Below, piece by piece: positions 1 through 8,378 of a stretch of 50,313 nucleotides of DNA (within the stretch, counting starts at the first letter, position 1; each line of letters begins with the position of its first letter). The stretch is from NCBI GenBank assembly GCA_046152955.1, contig JBJXGA010000099.1:1-50313 (forward strand). The letters are read 5' to 3'. The DNA is from SIAF01 sp046152955 (lineage in GTDB: Bacteria > Planctomycetota > Planctomycetia > Planctomycetales > Planctomycetaceae). The notes under the pieces are model-generated. The model was not told the origin of the DNA, searched no databases, and saw only the letters and a list, made by a program, of their open reading frames with translations. The position numbers and the translations under genes were made by a program.

Positions 1-143
1 CCCAAAACACGTCTGCGAACCTGCCTCCCCTCGCGTTCCGCACCTCACCACTCCTTATCTCCAGCCCCACACACCCGTTGAAGCAGGTGCGCCAGGCGCC
101 AAAAGGCCGCGATGCGGAATTCCTGCACCTCAGTCCTCCCCAC
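1..143. other. No gene recognised at the left edge
   Basis: I see no convincing coding region before the helicase start at 387. The reading frame at 182-379 on plus has no recognisable protein similarity and runs into the helicase start region, so I treat it as chance. The long minus-strand frame over 171-1670 is the antisense shadow of the helicase. Confidence 0.5.
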
Positions 144-172
144 TTGGCAACGCCGCGCCATTTGCGTATGCT
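144..172 (+). promoter_or_regulatory. Candidate sigma70-type promoter of the helicase/FKBP pair
   Basis: TTGGCA at 144-149 and TATGCT at 167-172 are separated by exactly 17 bases, close to the bacterial housekeeping consensus. It points at the helicase gene and would give a leader of roughly 205 bases before the ATG at 387. Long leaders are known for cold-inducible DEAD-box helicase genes. This is inference from spacing and match only; planctomycete promoters are poorly defined. Confidence 0.4.
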
Positions 173-386
173 ATATGCTCCTTGATTGGCGCCCGAGAAT
201 CGGTAGATGGCCCGCTCCTTGATGGGGCTGCGGCATCGTGTGTCCGTGACCTTTTGGTCGCCGCCGGACCGGATGGTATGGCGGCGCGTCGCATCCAGGA
301 CACCGTCTTGCGTTTTGAATTCCGCGGAGTGCGACCGGCCCGGTGCCGCTCCTTGACCGCTCACCTTGTGTTTGTCTGATCTGCCG

Positions 387-2186
387 ATGACCGCTTTGAC
401 TGATTCCCTTGCCGAACTTCCCCCCGCGCCCCTCTCCGGCGGCCCCACGTTTCGCGACCTGAATTTGTCGGACCCGGTGCTGCTGGCGGTGGAAAGCCGG
501 GGCTACACGATTCCCACACCGATCCAGGCGGAGACGATTCCGCTGCTCCTGGCCGGGCGCGATGTCCTGGGACAGGCGCAGACCGGCACGGGAAAAACCG
601 CGGCGTTCGCCCTCCCCATGCTGCAGCGGATCGATCTGTCCTGCAAAGATCCGCAGGTGCTGGTGCTGACGCCGACGCGGGAGCTGGCGATTCAGGTGGC
701 TGAGGCGTTCGAGCGGTATGCGGTGGGGTTGCCGGGCCTGCGCGTGGCGCCGATTTACGGCGGGCAGGATTACCAGGTGCAGTTTCGCCTGCTCAATCGA
801 GGTGTGCATGTTGTCGTGGGGACTCCGGGGCGGGTCATGGACCACATGCGTCGCGGCACAATCACCCTCACGGCGCTCAAGGGACTGGTGCTCGACGAGG
901 CGGATGAAATGCTCAAGATGGGCTTCGCCGAGGATGTCGAGTGGGTATTGACGCAATCCCCCGCCGAGCGGCAAACCGCATTGTTTTCCGCGACCCTTCC
1001 CCCGCCCATCCGCCGACTGGCGCGGCAGCACCTGCGGAATCCGGCGGAGGTGACGATCCAGCAGAAGGCCGCCACGGCGGACACCGTGCGGCAGCGGTAC
1101 ATCGTCGCCGCGCCGCATCAAAAGGAGAATGCCCTCAGCCGCGTGTTGGAGGCGGAAGCGATCGACGCGGTGCTCGTGTTCGTCAAAACCAAGGCGACGA
1201 CCGAGCCTTTGGCCGAATACCTGTCGCAGCGCGGGCATCGCGTGGCGGCGCTCAGCGGCGACATCGCCCAGAAACAGCGTGAGCGAATCATCGAACAACT
1301 CCGCGGGGGAAAGCTCGACGTGATTGTCGCCACCGACGTCGCGGCCCGCGGACTCGATGTGCAGCGGATCAGCCACGTGATCAACTACGACTTGCCGTTC
1401 GACAGCGAGGCGTATGTACATCGCATCGGTCGGACTGGCCGGGCAGGGCGCAGCGGCGAAGCAATCCTGTTCGTCCATCCGCGGGAACAGGGGCGTCTGA
1501 AGCGATTGGAACAGGCGACGCGGCACAAGATCGAGCCGATGGAGATTCCCACCAACCGAGCGATCAATAAACAGCGCGTGGCCCGCTTTCACCAGCAGAT
1601 CACCGAAGGGCTCGCGGCCCCCGAAATGGACAAGCTGCTCAGCGTCATCGACCAGTATCGCAAGGCGCATGACGTGCCGCTGGAGCAGATTGCGGCGTCG
1701 CTGGCGTCGCTGGCACGTGGCGGGGCGCCGTTATTGCTCACGGAAGAATTGCAGCAAACGACGTTTGCGGCGCCGCGGAGCGCCGAACCGAGCCGCACGC
1801 GGCGAAGCCCTGATCGCTCTTCCGGGCCGGGAGAGCGCCGGCGACCCGCCGCCGGTCGCGGAGGGGAGTCGCTGGTGACCTATCGGGTGGAGGTCGGAAA
1901 CCTCCAGCAGGTGCGTCCCGGCAACCTCGTCGGGGCGATCGCCAATGAGATCGGACTGGAAAGCGCGAACATCGGAAAAATCGAGATTTTTGACGATTTC
2001 AGTTTTGTCGATCTGCCGGCGTCGCTTCCCCCCGAGGCGCTGGCCAAGTTGAAGCGCGTCTGGGTTGCCGGACGGACATTGAATATTTCCCGCCTGACAA
2101 GCCCCCCGGCACGGGTTGAAAAGCGCCGCGAGTCGCCGGGTAAGCCCCGCGCGAAATTCGCCAAATCCACTGCGAGATCCACATGA
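387..2186 (+). CDS. deaD: DEAD-box ATP-dependent RNA helicase, DeaD/CsdA-like
   Basis: A cytoplasmic ATP-dependent RNA unwinding enzyme, probably for ribosome assembly and structured mRNA. Seen in the 599-residue protein: Q motif (F22, Q47), Walker A AQTGTGKT at 64-71, PTRELA near 96, TPGR near 146, the DEAD box at 170-173, SAT at 201-203, and HRIGRTGRAG in the second RecA-like domain. Residues about 490-570 form a DbpA-type RNA-binding domain. Length and domain order fit DeaD (about 630 residues) better than DbpA (about 460), whose RNA-binding domain is the same type. I chose the ATG at 387; an in-frame TTG at 366 adds seven residues. The stop overlaps the start of the FKBP gene by four bases, so the two are likely translated together. 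Confidence 0.95.
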   Translation: MTALTDSLAELPPAPLSGGPTFRDLNLSDPVLLAVESRGYTIPTPIQAETIPLLLAGRDVLGQAQTGTGKTAAFALPMLQRIDLSCKDPQVLVLTPTRELAIQVAEAFERYAVGLPGLRVAPIYGGQDYQVQFRLLNRGVHVVVGTPGRVMDHMRRGTITLTALKGLVLDEADEMLKMGFAEDVEWVLTQSPAERQTALFSATLPPPIRRLARQHLRNPAEVTIQQKAATADTVRQRYIVAAPHQKENALSRVLEAEAIDAVLVFVKTKATTEPLAEYLSQRGHRVAALSGDIAQKQRERIIEQLRGGKLDVIVATDVAARGLDVQRISHVINYDLPFDSEAYVHRIGRTGRAGRSGEAILFVHPREQGRLKRLEQATRHKIEPMEIPTNRAINKQRVARFHQQITEGLAAPEMDKLLSVIDQYRKAHDVPLEQIAASLASLARGGAPLLLTEELQQTTFAAPRSAEPSRTRRSPDRSSGPGERRRPAAGRGGESLVTYRVEVGNLQQVRPGNLVGAIANEIGLESANIGKIEIFDDFSFVDLPASLPPEALAKLKRVWVAGRTLNISRLTSPPARVEKRRESPGKPRAKFAKSTARST

Positions 2187-2599
2187 TCCCAACTCCCCAG
2201 AGCAGCGTTCCGTTTCCCCCGTTTCCCACGGGCGCCGCGACGATCGACGTCGATGCGCCGCTGGCATTCACCGAGACCGGTTCGGGGTTGAAATATCGGA
2301 TCCTCCGCAAAGGAAAAGGCTCCGCTCCCGCCGCCTCTGCGACCGTGGAGGTGCATTACCATGGCTGGTTGGACGACGGAACGGTGTTCGACAGCTCGTT
2401 CGAACGCAAGGCCTCGATCTCGTTTCCCCTCAACCGCGTCATTGCCGGTTGGACCGAGGGGATGCAGCTTGTGGGAGAGGGAGGGACGATCGAACTGTTG
2501 ATTCCCTCGGCGCTCGGCTATGGCGCGCGGGGCGCTCCGCCGGTCATTCCACCCCATGCCACGCTGCATTTTTGGGTGGAACTGCTCAAAGTCCGGTAG
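2183..2599 (+). CDS. FKBP-type peptidyl-prolyl cis-trans isomerase
   Basis: Catalyses prolyl bond isomerisation during protein folding. The 138-residue protein has the full FKBP fold: VEVHYHGWLDDGTVFDSS around residues 53-70, the VIAGWTEGMQLV helix, the IPSALGYGARGAPPVIPP flap, and the final HFWVELLKV strand. It has no signal peptide or membrane segment, so it should act in the cytoplasm, unlike many lipoprotein FKBPs. Its ATG lies inside the ATGA overlap with the helicase stop, which implies coupling. The 3' end overlaps the convergent lipoprotein gene by 14 bases. Confidence 0.93.
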   Translation: MIPTPQSSVPFPPFPTGAATIDVDAPLAFTETGSGLKYRILRKGKGSAPAASATVEVHYHGWLDDGTVFDSSFERKASISFPLNRVIAGWTEGMQLVGEGGTIELLIPSALGYGARGAPPVIPPHATLHFWVELLKVR

Positions 2600-2915
2600 T
2601 GTCCGGTCGGCTTCCCAGCAGCTTCCCTTCGATCACCTCGGGCCAAAGGGTGTAGGAGTCTTCTCCGACCGTAAACTGGTCTTTGAGCGGCAATTGCTCC
2701 GCGCGGATCTTGAAGGTTCGGCCTCCTCCATATCGTGAATCCACCACGTAATGGAACCCTCCCTCGGTGCCGATGTACTTGAGGTGGTCGTTCCGGTCCT
2801 TCTCCGCCAGCGCCAGAAGCCGATCGCGACTGACTTCCTGCGCGGCCCGCATATTGAAGGGGGAGCACCCCATCAGGAGCAGCAACAACGCAAATTGGGC
2901 GGCGGAAAATCGCAT
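2586..2915 (-). CDS. Small predicted lipoprotein, function unknown
   Basis: A 109-residue protein starting at the ATG at 2915. The N-terminus is a short basic segment, a hydrophobic stretch rich in Leu, and a lipobox LLMGC, so it should be a lipid-anchored envelope protein. The rest contains a kinked, charged helix (SRDRLLALAEKDRNDHLK) and a beta-rich part with YIGTEGGFHYVVDS. I do not recognise a family. A TTG further upstream (2954) would hide the signal peptide, so I reject it. It is 57 bases upstream of the CorC-type gene's stop on the same strand and overlaps the FKBP gene end to end. Confidence 0.7.
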   Translation of the reverse strand: MRFSAAQFALLLLLMGCSPFNMRAAQEVSRDRLLALAEKDRNDHLKYIGTEGGFHYVVDSRYGGGRTFKIRAEQLPLKDQFTVGEDSYTLWPEVIEGKLLGSRPDTTGL

Positions 2916-2972
2916 GGCGGGGGGAATATATTGCCAAAATGGGGATTTTGGCAACGGGAGTTTTTGCGGCGG

Positions 2973-4340
2973 CTATTGTCGCGACGGTTCTGCTTCCGGC
3001 TCGGCAGGTTCTTCCGCGTTGCGGCTGGCGACTTGTTCCGGCTCGCTCTCGTCCGGCAGCAACTCCTGGACTTCAATCCGTCGGACGCGCGTGGGTTCGG
3101 CTTCCAGCACGGTCAGTTCAAATCGCCCCAGACGCAGCTTTTCCCCTGGTTCGGGGATGTGCCCCAGGAGTTCCACGATCAAGCCTCCCGTGGTGTCCGA
3201 GGTCACCTCCGGAATCTGCAAATGGCACGCCTCGATCAGTTCATCCAGGGGACATAGGGCGTCCACCAGGAATCGCCCGTTGTTGCGGCGCATGACGAGG
3301 GGCAATTCGCGGTCGAACTCATCCTGAATTGGCCCCACCAGTTCCTCCAAAACGTTTTCGAACGTCACCATGCCGGACACGGTGCCATATTCGTCTACGA
3401 CCATCGCGACGTGCGTCCGATTGCGCTGGAACTCGCGGAGCAAAACGTCCAGGCGCATCGTCTCGGGCAAGACCGAGATCTTCCGCGCCAGGCGCGTCAG
3501 AGACGTCAGCGGAACACCGGACGTAATCACCCCCAGCACGTCTTTGGCGTGGATCATCCCGACCACCCGTTCCAGGTCGCCATCGCACAAGGGATAGCGC
3601 GTGTATTGCGATTCCGAGATGATCTGCAGGTTGTCCTGGATCGATTTCCGGGTGTTCAGCATCACGATATCCCGTCGCGGAACCATCACCTGCCGCGTCA
3701 CCTTGTCTTCCAGGTCGAGCACGTTCTCCATCATCAACCGTTCGCGGCGACTGAGCTGGCCTCCCGCCGCCGATTCCGACAGAATCAGCCGCAGTTCCTC
3801 TTCCGAAGGCAATTGTTCGCCGGGGAGCGGCGCCCGAATTCCGAACAGCCGCAGCAGGAGATCGCTGGCGGCATGCAAGACCCAGATGAATGGCCAAAGC
3901 AGTTTGTAGAACAGCGCTAAGGGGAGCGAGACCGCCAGCACCGTGGGACGGGCCGCCCGGATGGCCATGATCTTGGGGGCCTGTTCTCCCAGGGCGATGT
4001 GCAAAAAAGTGATCAGCACGAACGCCAGGGGGAGCGACAGGTAGTTGGCCGCGCTGGGAAATCCCATCCAGCTCAACAGTGGATTGAGGAGCCGGATGCC
4101 GACATCTTCCCCAACCCAGCCCAGCCCCAGGCTGGCCAGCGTGATCCCCAACTGGCAGGCGGACAGATACGAATCGAGCTGGTTGAGTATTCGCCGGGCG
4201 AGTTTGGCCGACCACGAGCCCTCGCGAGCGAGTTGCTCGATTTGGCTCAAACGGACCTTGACCAATGCGAACTCGGCGGCGACAAAGAAACCGTTCGCCA
4301 GAACCAGAAACAGAACAAAGATGAGTTGAAGGCCAGTCAT
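2973..4340 (-). CDS. CNNM/CorC family membrane protein (DUF21, CBS pair, CorC_HlyC)
   Basis: Integral membrane protein of the group related to magnesium and cobalt efflux (CorC, MpfA, TlyC-like). The 455-residue protein has a DUF21 transmembrane region over roughly residues 1-180 beginning with MTGLQLIFVLFLVLANGFFVAAEFAL, two CBS domains over about 200-330 (VMVPRRDIVMLN, VVDEYGTVSGMVTFENVLEELVG), and a C-terminal transporter-associated domain around 345-425 (FLVDALCPLDELIE). The tail is acidic and proline-rich. I placed the start at 4340 because the DUF21 hydrophobic core follows directly; a longer frame adds 33 unlikely residues. It diverges from the DUF1549 gene. Substrate is not readable from sequence. 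Confidence 0.9.
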   Translation of the reverse strand: MTGLQLIFVLFLVLANGFFVAAEFALVKVRLSQIEQLAREGSWSAKLARRILNQLDSYLSACQLGITLASLGLGWVGEDVGIRLLNPLLSWMGFPSAANYLSLPLAFVLITFLHIALGEQAPKIMAIRAARPTVLAVSLPLALFYKLLWPFIWVLHAASDLLLRLFGIRAPLPGEQLPSEEELRLILSESAAGGQLSRRERLMMENVLDLEDKVTRQVMVPRRDIVMLNTRKSIQDNLQIISESQYTRYPLCDGDLERVVGMIHAKDVLGVITSGVPLTSLTRLARKISVLPETMRLDVLLREFQRNRTHVAMVVDEYGTVSGMVTFENVLEELVGPIQDEFDRELPLVMRRNNGRFLVDALCPLDELIEACHLQIPEVTSDTTGGLIVELLGHIPEPGEKLRLGRFELTVLEAEPTRVRRIEVQELLPDESEPEQVASRNAEEPAEPEAEPSRQ

Positions 4341-4694
4341 TCGATCGATGCCGCAGCCGGGCTGCGCGCGGGGTGATTCTAAAAATAAGCCACTCTGGAT
4401 GCAAACAGCCCCTTCCCGCGGCGCGGGAAACGGTGTCACGGCAGCGTCCGAATTTCCGCCACAACCCGTTTCCTTTTAAGGAGATCACACTTGGCGCGGG
4501 GCCGAATCTCCAGTAACATTAACAATGGCTTATGTATTCCTGCCAGTCCGTCGATCTGGAAGGAACATGGGCTGTCACCGTTGCACCCCATTGGTCGCCG
4601 ACACTGGATGTACCTCCCCTCACCCGACCAGAAGCATCTTGAACCAGCAGGCGACTCGACCGGCAGAGAGCGGTCTCAACGTCCGGAGATCGGC
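4341..4694. other. Divergent intergenic region
   Basis: About 350 bases between the minus-strand CorC-type gene and the chosen start of the plus-strand DUF1549 gene. It should hold promoters for both. The plus frame stays open back to 4491, but the residues there show no domain or signal peptide. I found no strong palindrome or promoter match. Confidence 0.4.
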
Positions 4695-6893
4695 TTGCTC
4701 CTTCATTTGGCTGGCCGCCGCGCCAGGCATTTGGCCGTGTGGCTGGCCGCTGTCTTTCTTGTGGCGCCCTGCTTTCGTCCCGCACTCCACGCCGCTGAGC
4801 CCCCTCGGCAGTTCAATTTTGAGAACGACGTGTTGCCGATCCTCAGCAAGTTTGGCTGCAACACGTCCGGGTGCCACGGCAAAGCGGAGGGACAAAATGG
4901 GTTCAAGCTGTCGGTGTTTGGCTTTGACCCAGTGGCTGACTATGCGGCGTTGACGCAGGAGGGGCGCGGCCGCCGGGTGGTTCCAACGCTCCCCGAGCAA
5001 AGTCTGTTGATCGCCAAAGCGGCCGGCCAGGCGCCTCACGGAGGGGGAGTGCGAATCCCGCGCGAATCGCCGGAGTACCAGACTCTGCGAGACTGGATCG
5101 CTTCCGGCCTCCGGTTTGGGTCTCCCGACGATCCACACGTCGTTTCGATCGAAGTCACGCCGCGCGAGCGGCAACTGGCCCCCCGTGAGCAACAGCCATT
5201 GTCTGTCGTGGCGACCTACTCTGACGGGCGCCGAATTGATGTGACTCGGCACGCCCGCTTTCAGTCGAACCATGACGGGTTGGGAACCGTTGACGAACGG
5301 GGGGTGGTGACCGCCGGGGAGGTTCCGGGAGAAGTCGCAGTCATGGCGGCCTACCTGGGGGAGGTGGGTGTCTTTCGGGGGTTGATCCCCCGCGCCGAAC
5401 CGATCGCCGACTATCCGCAGCTTCCTGAATTCAACTTCATCGACCCGCTGGTGTATGCCAAACTGCAGAAACTGAATCTCCTTCCGTCCGAGGAGGCGGG
5501 GGATGCCGACTATCTGCGGCGGGTCTTTCTGGACACGATCGGGACGCTGCCGACAGCGGCAGAAGCGCGGCGCTTCCTGGCAGATCAACGCGCCCACAAG
5601 CGTTCGCTCTTGGTGGACGAGTTGCTGGGGCGTCCGGAATTTTCCGACCTTTGGGCGCTGAAGTGGGCCGACATCCTGCGCGTCGATCGGCAGGCGCTGG
5701 GGCACAAACGGGCCTATGCCTACTACCGCTGGATTCGTGAGTCGCTGGCGGCCAACAAGCCCTACGATCAATTCTGCCGGGAACTGGTGGCGGCAGAAGG
5801 ACCGCTGAGTGACGTTCCCGAGGGGGCGTTTTACAAGGTCGTTGGAAAACCGGGGGAGATGGCCAGCACTCTCTCGCAGGTCTTTCTGGGGGTGCGAATT
5901 GATTGTGCCCAGTGCCATCACCATCCCTTCGACCGCTGGAGCCAAACCGACTATTTCGGCATGCAGGGCTTCTTCACGCAGGTCTCTTTCAAAAACGGGG
6001 GGCAGGGAGAGTCGCTGGTGGCGGGGCCTGCCGCGGCGATCGCCCATCCACGCACCGGTGAGCCGGTGTTTGCCCATCCCCTGGCGGCCCCGATGCCGGC
6101 GTCCGATCCAGCGGGAGATCGGCGGAAGTTGCTGGCCGCCTGGATGACCTCCTCGGACAATCCGTGGTTTGCCCGGAACTTTGTCAATCGCATCTGGGGG
6201 CACTTTCTGGGACGCGGGCTGGTCGAGCCAATCGATGATTTCCGATTGACCAATCCTCCCAGCAATCCCGAGTTGCTTGACGCCCTAGCGCGATCGTTTG
6301 TCGAGTCCGGGTTTGATTTCCGCCAACTGATCCGCACCATCACCGCCTCGCGGGTGTATCAATTGTCGTCCCGGCCCAATGCCACCAACGAACGGGACGA
6401 CCAGAATTATTCACGGGCGCTGTTCAAACGCCCCGCCGCTGAAGTGTTGCTGGACGCACTCTGCCAGGTCACGGGGGTTCCTGAGAAATTCGCCGGAGTT
6501 CCGGCTGGCGACCGGGCGATTCAACTGTGGGACAGCCAGACGCCGCACTATTTCCTGAAGCTGTTTGGGCGTCCGACGCGCGTGACGCCGTGCGAATGCG
6601 AGCGGACCACCGAGCCCAGCGTAGCGCAGGTGTTGCATGTTTTGAATTCTCCCGAAATCCAAGGCAAGCTGTCGCACGCAGGAGGGAGGATCGCCGCGCT
6701 CGTCAAGGCCCACGCCGACGACGCGGCGCTTGTGGATGAATTGTACCTGACGTTTTACAGTCGGTATCCGCTGGAGGAAGAACGGCGGATCACCGTGAAC
6801 TATCTTCAGGCCGATCCCGGCGCCCGTCGGCAGAGGGCTGAGGACATCGCCTGGAGCATGCTCAACACGGCGGAGTTTGTGTTCAATCATTAG
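4695..6893 (+). CDS. Exported DUF1549/DUF1553 protein with cytochrome-like motif
   Basis: A planctomycete-type exported protein of unknown reaction, usually thought to be involved in polymer degradation or electron transfer. Counting from the TTG at 4695: signal peptide at about 8-34 (HLAVWLAAVFLVAPCF), a C-x4-C-H motif C55/C60/H61 in the planctomycete cytochrome C domain, a bacterial Ig-like domain around 145-235, DUF1549 around 255-460 ending in a CAQCHHHPFDRW motif, and DUF1553 over the last 220 residues. The TTG is preceded by GGAGA at 4685-4689 and gives a normal signal peptide; an ATG at 4608 or TTG at 4491 would add a long charged extension. The Tat-exported DUF1501 gene follows 95 bases later, the usual arrangement. 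Confidence 0.9.
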   Translation: MLLHLAGRRARHLAVWLAAVFLVAPCFRPALHAAEPPRQFNFENDVLPILSKFGCNTSGCHGKAEGQNGFKLSVFGFDPVADYAALTQEGRGRRVVPTLPEQSLLIAKAAGQAPHGGGVRIPRESPEYQTLRDWIASGLRFGSPDDPHVVSIEVTPRERQLAPREQQPLSVVATYSDGRRIDVTRHARFQSNHDGLGTVDERGVVTAGEVPGEVAVMAAYLGEVGVFRGLIPRAEPIADYPQLPEFNFIDPLVYAKLQKLNLLPSEEAGDADYLRRVFLDTIGTLPTAAEARRFLADQRAHKRSLLVDELLGRPEFSDLWALKWADILRVDRQALGHKRAYAYYRWIRESLAANKPYDQFCRELVAAEGPLSDVPEGAFYKVVGKPGEMASTLSQVFLGVRIDCAQCHHHPFDRWSQTDYFGMQGFFTQVSFKNGGQGESLVAGPAAAIAHPRTGEPVFAHPLAAPMPASDPAGDRRKLLAAWMTSSDNPWFARNFVNRIWGHFLGRGLVEPIDDFRLTNPPSNPELLDALARSFVESGFDFRQLIRTITASRVYQLSSRPNATNERDDQNYSRALFKRPAAEVLLDALCQVTGVPEKFAGVPAGDRAIQLWDSQTPHYFLKLFGRPTRVTPCECERTTEPSVAQVLHVLNSPEIQGKLSHAGGRIAALVKAHADDAALVDELYLTFYSRYPLEEERRITVNYLQADPGARRQRAEDIAWSMLNTAEFVFNH

Positions 6894-6988
6894 GCCGTTT
6901 CAGGTTCTTCCTCGTGCCGGGGGCGACTTCCCCGTGCGGCGAGGGAGCGACCATTGACTTTGTGAAACTCATCGACGAGGACCGGAAC

Positions 6989-8323
6989 ATGGCGGCTCAA
7001 CTGCGTTTCTGTGACAACGTCCCGCGTCGCGACCTGCTCCGCGTGGGGGCCGCGGGGGTCATCGGCCTGACCCTTCCCGAACTGCTGCGCCGCCAGGCGC
7101 TGGCACAGGAGGCCGCCGCCAAGCCGCGGTCCGACATGTCGCTGATCGTCCTGTTCCTCAAAGGGGGACTGAGCACCATCGACACCTGGGATCTGAAGCC
7201 GGCGGCGCCGGCCGAATTTCGCGGGCCATTTCAACCGATCGATTCCAGCGTACCAGGAATTCAACTGGGGGAACACCTGCCGTTGACTGCCGGGCAGATA
7301 CAGCACTTCTCGCTGATTCGCGGCTTCGGCCATCGCAATTCGGATCACGGTCCGGCCGATCACTACATGCTCACAGGCTACCACCCGGTGGCGGGGTTCA
7401 ACCCCAACCTCAGCCCCAATAATCAAAGGCCGGCGCACGGTTCGATCATCGCCCGCAAACTGGGGCCGCGCGGGTCGGTCCCTCCTTATGTCTGTCTTCC
7501 CCGGATGCATCCCAGTTCCGGGGCGGCTTACCTGGGAGCGGCGTCCGCTCCGTTTGTCGTCGAGGCCGATCCCAATTCCCCGAATTTTGCCGTCCCCGAT
7601 TTGACCCCTCCGCTGGTGGCGCGCGGCGATCGATTGCAAGCGCGGAGCGAGTTGCTCGCCGGGATCGACCGGTTTCGCCGTTCCGCGGAAACCAGCGCCA
7701 ACGCCGCGGCCAAGTCGGTGAGCGTCTTTCAGCAGAAGGCGTTCGAGTTGATGACGTCGTCACAGACGCGCGCGGCGTTTGACATTCAGCAGGAATCCGC
7801 CGAGTTGCGCGAGACGTATGGTCGCAATTCGCTGGGACAATCGTGCCTGATGGCGCGTCGCCTGGTGGAAGCGGGGGTGCGGTGCGTGACGATCGACCAC
7901 ACCAACTGGGATACGCACGACAACAACTTTCACGTGTTGAAGAACGACCTGCTCCCGTTGCTCGATCGAGGGATGGCGGCGCTCTTCCGCGATCTGTACG
8001 AGCGTGGCCTGCTGGAGACGACGCTGGTAGTCGTGACGGGGGAATTCGGCCGCACGCCGCGAATCAACCCGAACTCCGGGCGCGACCACTGGGGCCCGGC
8101 ATTCAGCGTGGCCCTGGGGGGCGGCGGCGTTCAAGGAGGCCGGGTGGTCGGCCAATCGGACAAACGGGCGGAGCGCCCGGAAGGTACCCCGATCGGTCCC
8201 GAAGACCTCTCCGCCACGCTCTATCGGCTGCTGGGAATTTCCCCCGACGACGAGTTCTACACCCCAGAAGGCCGCCCGGTGAAGATTGTCAACGGCGGAA
8301 AAGCAATCACTGACTTGCTGTAA
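6989..8323 (+). CDS. Tat-exported DUF1501 (sulfatase-like) protein
   Basis: A 444-residue member of DUF1501, a family distantly related to alkaline phosphatase/sulfatase folds and nearly always paired with DUF1549/DUF1553 genes. The N-terminus carries a Tat-type signal: RRDLLRVGAAGVIGLTLPEL, then an Ala-rich cleavage region. Characteristic stretches are LFLKGGLSTIDTWDLKP, GHRNSDHGPADHYMLTGY, DTHDNNFHVLKNDLLP and VVVTGEFGRTPRINPNSGRDHWG, whose Asp/His residues are likely metal ligands by fold analogy. Start at 6989 is supported by GAGG at 6977-6980, eight bases upstream. Catalytic activity is unproven for the family. Confidence 0.92.
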   Translation: MAAQLRFCDNVPRRDLLRVGAAGVIGLTLPELLRRQALAQEAAAKPRSDMSLIVLFLKGGLSTIDTWDLKPAAPAEFRGPFQPIDSSVPGIQLGEHLPLTAGQIQHFSLIRGFGHRNSDHGPADHYMLTGYHPVAGFNPNLSPNNQRPAHGSIIARKLGPRGSVPPYVCLPRMHPSSGAAYLGAASAPFVVEADPNSPNFAVPDLTPPLVARGDRLQARSELLAGIDRFRRSAETSANAAAKSVSVFQQKAFELMTSSQTRAAFDIQQESAELRETYGRNSLGQSCLMARRLVEAGVRCVTIDHTNWDTHDNNFHVLKNDLLPLLDRGMAALFRDLYERGLLETTLVVVTGEFGRTPRINPNSGRDHWGPAFSVALGGGGVQGGRVVGQSDKRAERPEGTPIGPEDLSATLYRLLGISPDDEFYTPEGRPVKIVNGGKAITDLL

Positions 8324-8378
8324 CGGCAAACACGTTTGTGAGGGGGCTGGGGAACGAACATCGGGCTGAAGGATTCCA

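Noticed and set aside
182..379. Possible small gene before the helicase
   Set aside because: No family similarity, no ribosome binding site, and it lies in the predicted leader.
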